Both the position numbers and the translations under genes were made by a program. Of a stretch of DNA of 17,885 bases, positions 14,640 to 17,885 are shown one piece after another. The notes below the pieces were generated by a model, which saw nothing but the letters and a program-made list of their open reading frames with translations, did no database searches and was not told the DNA's origin. Within the stretch, counting starts at the first letter, position 1; every line of letters starts with the position of its first letter. The stretch is from Clostridium sp. AM58-1XD (lineage in GTDB: Bacteria > Bacillota > Clostridia > Lachnospirales > Lachnospiraceae). The stretch is from NCBI RefSeq assembly GCF_003464085.1, contig NZ_QSDR01000050.1, positions 1-17,885 on the forward strand. Reading direction: 5' to 3'.

Positions 14640-15221
14640 ATGAAGGACATAAGTTTATCATTTGAAAATGGAGATTCTATACATTATAGATATGGTCAGC
14701 TAGAACTACGTGATAAACGCAATTTTGGGTATTGTCCATATGATAAAATAGAGGATTATATTCTGATATATTGGGAACAGACACAAGATAAAAGTATCAT
14801 TGTTATTGGTAATACTCATATGAAGAAGACGAAAAAGTATGTGTTATCGTCCGATAACGCGCATTATGACGATTTTGCAGCCTTATATAATATAATGCGT
14901 GATAAGTCTAGGTGTGATATCCAGAACTCTATAATCGAAGCTGAAAACTATAAAATATCATATAAACCTATTATTATAGATAAATCAGAGAAATCCTTTA
15001 TGGAAGGCCAAAAAGATGTACATGAAGTCCGTGATAATAAAGCAAAATGTCCTCGTTGTGGTTCCACTTCTTTATCCGCCAATAAAAAAGGTTTTGGCGT
15101 AGGAAAGGCGACAATCGGTACGCTGGCTTTCGGTTTGGTTCCTGGCCTGCTGATCGGTAGTGTTGGATCAAAAATGGTTGAAGTAACATGTCTTAACTGC
15201 GGGAAAAGATTTAAAATATAA
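14640..15221 (+). CDS. Zinc-ribbon/glycine-rich cargo protein of unknown function, 193 aa
   Basis: ATG 14640 has GGGGAGG seven bases upstream. Residues 1-135 are mixed alpha/beta (MKDISLSFENGDSIHYRYGQ, DKIEDYILIYWEQTQDKSII) and resemble nothing I recognise. The C-terminus has two cysteine pairs, CPRCGS (near 143) and CLNCGKRF (near 185). These flank a glycine-rich hydrophobic segment (KKGFGVGKATIGTLAFGLVP, GLLIGSVGSK), a glycine-zipper-in-a-zinc-ribbon layout seen in many small Firmicute proteins. That segment could associate with membrane. The gene is AT-rich, has its own terminator (15256-15286), and sits exactly where distal-tail genes would be expected. It therefore looks like a moron (independently acquired cargo) or a flank of a deletion. 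Confidence 0.75.
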   Translation: MKDISLSFENGDSIHYRYGQLELRDKRNFGYCPYDKIEDYILIYWEQTQDKSIIVIGNTHMKKTKKYVLSSDNAHYDDFAALYNIMRDKSRCDIQNSIIEAENYKISYKPIIIDKSEKSFMEGQKDVHEVRDNKAKCPRCGSTSLSANKKGFGVGKATIGTLAFGLVPGLLIGSVGSKMVEVTCLNCGKRFKI

Positions 15222-15255
15222 CGGATAGCTGATGATAGGAAAACGGATCAGCAGT

Positions 15256-15286
15256 AAAAGCGTCTTGAGTAATCAGGGCGCTTTTT
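15256..15286 (+). terminator. Intrinsic terminator after the zinc-ribbon cargo gene
   Basis: AAAAGCG (15256-15262) and CGCTTTT (15279-15285), extended inward by wobble pairs, followed by a T tract (15282-15286). Ends rightward transcription before the converging repressor gene. Confidence 0.85.
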
Positions 15287-15301
15287 AATTGCGAAGATAA
15301 A

Positions 15302-15326
15302 GTCACCCTACTCTGTGGCGGGTGAC
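15302..15326 (-). terminator. Hairpin at the 3' end of the repressor gene
   Basis: GTCACCC (15302-15308) and GGGTGAC (15320-15326) form a perfect 7-bp stem. Read leftward it is followed by TTTATCTT, a modest T tract. The repressor's TAG stop (15310-15308) lies within the hairpin. Confidence 0.55.
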
Positions 15327-15925
15327 TCATAAGATTCATGGTTAATTTCGCGTAATTTTTCTAAAATACCTTCATATTCATTGATAATAAAATTATTTTG
15401 TGCTAATTCGGCATATTTTTGAAGTTTTCTGATTGTAAGAAAGGGTTCATTAAAATCTTTTTTCACCTTATCTTTCCAAGCCGAATAAATGGTGCTATCA
15501 ATCGTGCTATCGTAATATAAAGAACTGGTTTTTTCCCATGTTTTGAATAGTAATCGAATAACAGGGTCATTAAAACCGAGACAGACATAGCTTTCTTTGT
15601 AGCCATACTTATCATCAGTAAATTCTAAATCTGATCGAAATTGCAATTTAGAATTCTCTAATTGAAATAATAAATCCATGAAATCTGCATATGTTTTCAC
15701 CTCAGGCGGTATAGTTTTATAATTACTTAAACCGCATAACCAATCGATAGAGACGCTATACTTATGTGCAATAATGTTTAAAATTTCAAAGGATGGCATT
15801 CTATCACCTTTTTCATAAGCAGAGAGAGCAGCTTGAGTGGTTTCTAATGCTTGTGCAAGCTCTGATTGGGTCATTCCTAAACTAGTTCGTAATTCTTTTA
15901 TACGAGAAGCAAAGTTAATAGGCAT
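15308..15925 (-). CDS. Cro/CI-type phage repressor, 205 aa
   Basis: Leftward gene, ATG 15925-15923 preceded by AAGGAGGTG. Residues 6-65 form an XRE helix-turn-helix (RIKELRTSLGMTQSELAQAL, TTQAALSAYEKGDRMPSFEI, YSVSIDWLCGLS). The C-terminal 140 residues (YADFMDLLFQLENSKLQFRS, LLFKTWEKTSSLYYDS) have no visible Ser-Lys LexA/CI peptidase signature, so induction by RecA-stimulated self-cleavage is not supported. This type of two-part repressor with an alpha-helical C-terminal domain is common in clostridial prophages. Divergent promoters and an inverted repeat at 15978-15992 place it as master repressor of the rightward RHH-rha operon and probably of itself. Confidence 0.9.
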   Translation of the reverse strand: MPINFASRIKELRTSLGMTQSELAQALETTQAALSAYEKGDRMPSFEILNIIAHKYSVSIDWLCGLSNYKTIPPEVKTYADFMDLLFQLENSKLQFRSDLEFTDDKYGYKESYVCLGFNDPVIRLLFKTWEKTSSLYYDSTIDSTIYSAWKDKVKKDFNEPFLTIRKLQKYAELAQNNFIINEYEGILEKLREINHESYESPATE

Positions 15926-15953
15926 ACAAGCACCTCCTTGTTTTTATATGCTA

Positions 15954-15982
15954 ATAATAGAATATAAATCAAAAAAAATCAA
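15954..15982 (-). promoter_or_regulatory. Leftward promoter of the repressor
   Basis: Read leftward: TTGATT (15982-15977), 17-base spacer, TATTAT (15959-15954). The -35 box overlaps the candidate operator, consistent with autoregulation. Confidence 0.65.
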
Positions 15983-15992
15983 TACAATTGAT
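15978..15992. promoter_or_regulatory. Candidate repressor operator
   Basis: ATCAAT-ACA-ATTGAT, a perfect 15-bp inverted repeat between the divergent promoters. It overlaps the leftward -35 box and lies about 20 bases before the rightward -35 box. Confidence 0.55.
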
Positions 15993-16012
15993 AAAAGTAA
16001 GTAAATATATTG

Positions 16013-16041
16013 TTGACAGTATAAAAACAACATGATATTAT
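16013..16041 (+). promoter_or_regulatory. Rightward early promoter
   Basis: TTGACA (16013-16018), 17-base spacer, TATTAT (16036-16041), 33 bases before the start of the RHH gene. A consensus -35 and ideal spacing make it the strongest promoter of the lysogeny module, likely shut off by the divergent repressor. Confidence 0.85.
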
Positions 16042-16073
16042 AAATAAAGAATCTCAAGAAGGGAGGGGAATTA

Positions 16074-16216
16074 ATGAAATCAATAGTGATTCAATTAGAT
16101 GATAAATTTCATAAGGAAATAAAAATGGAGCGATTCGCTGGGATAAGTCAATTAAGAAATACGTAACAGAACTTATCCAAAAAGATCTGGAAACAAAAAA
16201 AGAGCAAACACAGTAA
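16074..16216 (+). pseudogene. Ribbon-helix-helix (Arc-like) regulator broken by a one-base deletion
   Basis: ATG 16074 follows GGGAGGGGAATTA. The zero frame gives MKSIVIQLDDKFHKEIKMER and stops at TAA 16164-16166 after only 30 codons. From about 16133 another frame reads IRWDKSIKKYVTELIQKDLE and continues to TAA 16214-16216. Inserting one base near 16129-16132 (GGAGCG to GGAGGCG) joins them into a 47-aa protein. This would be a normal ribbon-helix-helix repressor: a beta strand SIVIQLDD, helix A, and helix B with SIKKYVTELIQKDL. It is the first gene of the rightward lysogeny operon, the position of a Cro-like or antirepressor protein. Such proteins repress as dimers of dimers. The break is a real lesion or a sequencing error in a G run. 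Confidence 0.8.
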
Positions 16217-16253
16217 CTTTGGACGGTGACGTGTTTACCCTAATAGAAACCCG

Positions 16254-16281
16254 TTAACAGCAGGAATTCTATATATAGTAT
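16254..16281 (+). promoter_or_regulatory. Possible secondary promoter and inverted repeat before rha
   Basis: TTAACA (16254-16259), 16-base spacer, TAGTAT (16276-16281). It is surrounded by GGAAT (16263-16267) and ATTCC (16287-16291) arms and contains the palindrome CTATATATAG. Either a weak rha promoter or a regulator site. Confidence 0.3.
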
Positions 16282-16322
16282 AACGGATTCCGCCTAGATT
16301 TTCAAGGAGGAAATTTTATTTC

Positions 16323-17147
16323 ATGAAGAAACAGATCGAACAGACATTGGACAGTCGAGAAGTGGCAGAAATGGTGGGCAAGGAACACAAAAATTTAGTA
16401 AGAGATATTCGATCATACGTGGAAGAACTTTCATTCCTCAAAAACAAGGAGTCGGATTCACGGCTCAAGATTGAGCCGTCAGATTTCTTCCAGGAAAATA
16501 CTTATATGAAACGAGGAAAAGAATATCCCTGTTTTAAAGTTGCAAAAAAAGGCTGTGAGTTTATCGCCAATAAGTTGACCGGCATTAAGGGAACAGAGTT
16601 TACCGCGAGGTATATTAACCGTTTTCATGATATGGAGGTCACTATCAAAGATGTTATTCCGAATCAGAAACAGGACAAGCTTAATCGCCTGCCACTGTCC
16701 TCCGTCAACATGATGGTTAAGAACGTTATGAGCACTCTTGAGAAAGCAAAGGTGGAACCGGTATATGTGGCCGCTGAGGTGAAGCGCCTTTACACTGACC
16801 TTGGATATGAGGTCAAGGCTCTGCTGCTGACTGATAAGGAAACAATGCCGAAGTTGTATGACTGCACGGAGATGGCCAGAGAGCTTGGTATCTATTCGAA
16901 CAGTGGCAAACCGCATTATCAGGCGGTCAGTGCCATAATTAAAAAGCTTCATATTCCAGACAGTGAGACAGTGACGACGGCTTTTAGCCGGAACGGCCAT
17001 GATGATGTGACGATCCAATATAAGCCGTCCGTGTTGGAAGATGTGAAACTGTGGCTGGCAGAGAATAATTATCCGATGAGGATTCCCTACATAGATTCCA
17101 AAGGAAACAGTAAGGCTTGTACAGTTGTATACCAGGAGGTGGCGTAA
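16323..17147 (+). CDS. rha: Rha-family phage regulatory protein, 274 aa
   Basis: ATG 16323 after AAGGAGGAAATTTTATTTC. Residues about 8-105 form the pRha (Phage_pRha) domain: DSREVAEMVGKEHKNLVRDI, the FFQENTYMKRGKEYPCFKVA strand pair, KKGCEFIANKLTG and the signature TARYINRFHDME. Residues about 150-274 form a second domain (LLTDKETMPKLYDCTEMARE, YSNSGKPHYQAVSAIIKKLH, CTVVYQEVA) similar to C-terminal modules of phage antirepressors. Rha proteins are DNA-associated regulators of lysogeny or phage growth; the precise mechanism varies. The gene lies in the rightward operon controlled by the repressor and is coupled to the next gene through TAATG. A perfect 9-bp inverted repeat lies inside the coding region at 16460-16479. 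Confidence 0.92.
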   Translation: MKKQIEQTLDSREVAEMVGKEHKNLVRDIRSYVEELSFLKNKESDSRLKIEPSDFFQENTYMKRGKEYPCFKVAKKGCEFIANKLTGIKGTEFTARYINRFHDMEVTIKDVIPNQKQDKLNRLPLSSVNMMVKNVMSTLEKAKVEPVYVAAEVKRLYTDLGYEVKALLLTDKETMPKLYDCTEMARELGIYSNSGKPHYQAVSAIIKKLHIPDSETVTTAFSRNGHDDVTIQYKPSVLEDVKLWLAENNYPMRIPYIDSKGNSKACTVVYQEVA

Positions 17148-17314
17148 TGACATATCCAATCAATGCACAAGAATTTGCAAATAACTATGTTAAAGGCCTT
17201 AGTAAGGCGGAATATGCGGACTGGAAAATGGCAAAAAAACTGATTTTAGCTATCAATCAGGCCTATTTTAAAGGAGTGGAAGAGGGAAGAAGAAAAGCAC
17301 TAGGTATTAATTAG
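17147..17314 (+). CDS. Small phage protein of unknown function, 55 aa
   Basis: ATG 17147 overlaps the rha stop (TAATG), with AGGAGGT seven bases upstream, so it is translationally coupled to rha. The sequence is MTYPINAQEFANNYVKGLSK, then AEYADWKMAKKLILAINQAY and the basic end KGVEEGRRKALGIN, predicted mostly helical with no membrane segment. Not recognised. It is the last phage-type gene before the CRISPR leader. In an intact phage further early and replication genes would be expected here. Confidence 0.75.
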   Translation: MTYPINAQEFANNYVKGLSKAEYADWKMAKKLILAINQAYFKGVEEGRRKALGIN

Positions 17315-17323
17315 GTAGTGATG

Positions 17324-17378
17324 TTCAAGGTGCGAATCCTAAACGCACATGAAAGTGCCGTGAGATTCGCACCTTGAA
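17324..17378. repeat. Long inverted repeat (15-bp perfect stem) between the phage genes and the CRISPR leader
   Basis: TTCAAGGTGCGAATC (17324-17338) is the exact reverse complement of GATTCGCACCTTGAA (17364-17378). Inside the 25-base loop CGCAC and GTGCCG can form a second short helix. No T tract follows on either strand, so it is not a standard intrinsic terminator. It could be a mobile palindromic element, a processed RNA structure, a protein-binding site or an integration scar. Confidence 0.8.
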
Positions 17379-17391
17379 ATGGGTATCTGTT

Positions 17392-17491
17392 TTAAATAGA
17401 TTATATCAATTTAATTAATTTACAATGGTTAAATAGTGCAGTATATATTAAAATATGCTATAATAATTAGGCAAATATAGTAAAATTTGCT
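17392..17491 (+). promoter_or_regulatory. CRISPR leader with promoter
   Basis: A very AT-rich stretch directly before the first repeat. It contains an extended -10 TGCTATAAT (17456-17464, weak -35), a direct repeat TTAAATAG (17392-17399 and 17429-17436), and an inverted repeat GCAAAT/ATTTGC (17471-17476 and 17485-17490) that abuts repeat 1. Repeat orientation (ATTGAAAT at the 3' end) and the identical repeats next to it agree with this being the leader side. Confidence 0.7.
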
Positions 17492-17853
17492 GTCACTCCC
17501 CTTGCGGGAGTGTGGATTGAAATGCGGCTGTGGTCAGTCATGGAGGATATTTCGGAGTCACTCCCCTTGCGGGAGTGTGGATTGAAATAGCCAGAGGTCG
17601 AATCCAAGGCCAGTATACATGGGTCACTCCCCTTGCGGGAGTGTGGATTGAAATGTCAATGGTTATGGGCATCATAGGACTGCTCACAACGTCACTCCCT
17701 TGCGGGAGTGTGGATTGAAATGATGGATACGTTGCCCCACAAGTCACGGCAATAAAGTCACTCCCTTGCGGGAGTGTGGATTGAAATTGTTCAAGCTATA
17801 CCATTTTCTGGTCCAGGGATTGTCGCCCCCCTTGCGGGAACGTGGACTGAAAT
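17492..17853 (+). CRISPR. CRISPR array, type I-C-like repeat, six repeats and five spacers (may continue past the edge)
   Basis: Repeats are at 17492-17523, 17557-17588, 17623-17654, 17691-17721, 17757-17787 and 17822-17853. Repeats 1-3 are identical (32 nt: GTCACTCCCCTTGCGGGAGT followed by GTGGATTGAAAT). Repeats 4-5 lack one C (31 nt). Repeat 6 differs from repeat 1 at five positions, all transitions. Spacers are 33, 34, 36, 35 and 34 nt. CACTCCC and GGGAGTG form a 7-bp stem with a short loop, as in type I-C repeats processed by Cas5d. After repeat 6 there are 32 bases to the window end, about one spacer length. No cas gene lies in the window, and I found no match between spacers and the window by eye. 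Confidence 0.97.
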
Positions 17854-17885
17854 GCGGTAGCTGGATGAAACAAAAAATTAGAACG

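Larger units (their letters stand above)
1188..17314. mobile_element. Defective siphovirus prophage (possibly two abutting remnants)
   Basis: A continuous packaging-head-connector-tail series (terminase to tape measure, 1246-14584) is followed by a cargo gene and a lysogeny-control module (repressor, RHH, Rha). Distal tail, tail tip, lysis, integrase, excisionase and replication genes are not in the window. yjcQ, scaffold and RHH genes are disrupted. No attachment-site duplication was found by eye, so both boundaries are approximate. Confidence 0.85.

Noticed and set aside
15308..15925. SOS-cleavable CI/LexA-type repressor
   Set aside because: No Ser-Lys peptidase motifs or Ala-Gly cleavage site can be seen in the C-terminal domain.
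17324..17378. Riboswitch (the GGTGCGAATCC string occurs in cobalamin riboswitches) or tRNA fragment
   Set aside because: No other conserved box of the riboswitch is nearby, no downstream gene to control, and no acceptor stem or CCA for a tRNA. The string is explained by the inverted repeat.
1..17491. Attachment-site direct repeats flanking the prophage
   Set aside because: AT-rich similarities such as AATAGTAAAA near 40-90 and ATAGTAAAA near 17479 were noticed, but they are too short and low in complexity to call.
17524..17821. Spacers targeting the prophage in the same window
   Set aside because: I compared the five spacers and their complements with the window by eye and found no match beyond short chance words. 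A computed search against prophage, host and virus databases is needed.

Overview
The window looks like chromosome of a gut Firmicute, most likely a Lachnospiraceae-type clostridium. The signs are strong AGGAGG-type ribosome binding sites, moderate to low GC, a siphophage head-tail cassette of the clostridial type (SPP1-like portal, MuF-type minor head protein, DUF4355-type scaffold with an NLQFFAE start) and a type I-C-like CRISPR repeat ending in ATTGAAAT. The genus is not determined.

Layout. Bases 1-1140 hold the end of an AT-rich membrane protein gene with an in-frame 45-bp duplication, a leftward small Cro/CI-type regulator, and a very compact locus. That locus is a 37-aa basic/hydrophobic peptide gene (882-995, minus strand) with a near-consensus promoter, completely covered by a candidate antisense RNA with its own promoter (820-848) and terminator (1102-1137). 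It looks like a type I toxin-antitoxin locus. Bases 1188-14584 are one rightward late operon: zinc-ribbon protein, terminase small and large subunits, portal, MuF minor head protein with a C-terminal toxin-like domain (DUF6883-like) and adjacent DUF4926-like immunity candidate, yjcQ, scaffold, major capsid, SAP/Rho-N-like protein, four connector/tail-completion proteins, tail tube, tail-assembly chaperone with a TTTTTTT -1 frameshift site, and tape measure. After the tape measure come a zinc-ribbon cargo gene (14640-15221), a leftward repressor (15308-15925) with divergent promoters, a broken ribbon-helix-helix gene, a Rha-family regulator and a 55-aa protein. A 15-bp-stem hairpin (17324-17378) and an AT-rich leader precede a CRISPR array (17492-17853) that runs to, and perhaps past, the window edge. 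No cas genes are present.

Interpretation. The prophage is defective. Distal tail, tail tip, lysis, integrase and replication genes are absent here. yjcQ carries an in-frame amber codon, and the scaffold and RHH genes each carry a one-base frameshift. The portal and tape-measure starts are also irregular. The tail module runs straight into a lysogeny-control module, which suggests an internal deletion or two abutting remnants. The modules most likely to remain functional are the toxin/immunity candidates, the repressor switch and the CRISPR array. No stretch longer than about 300 bases lacks a gene or proposed element.
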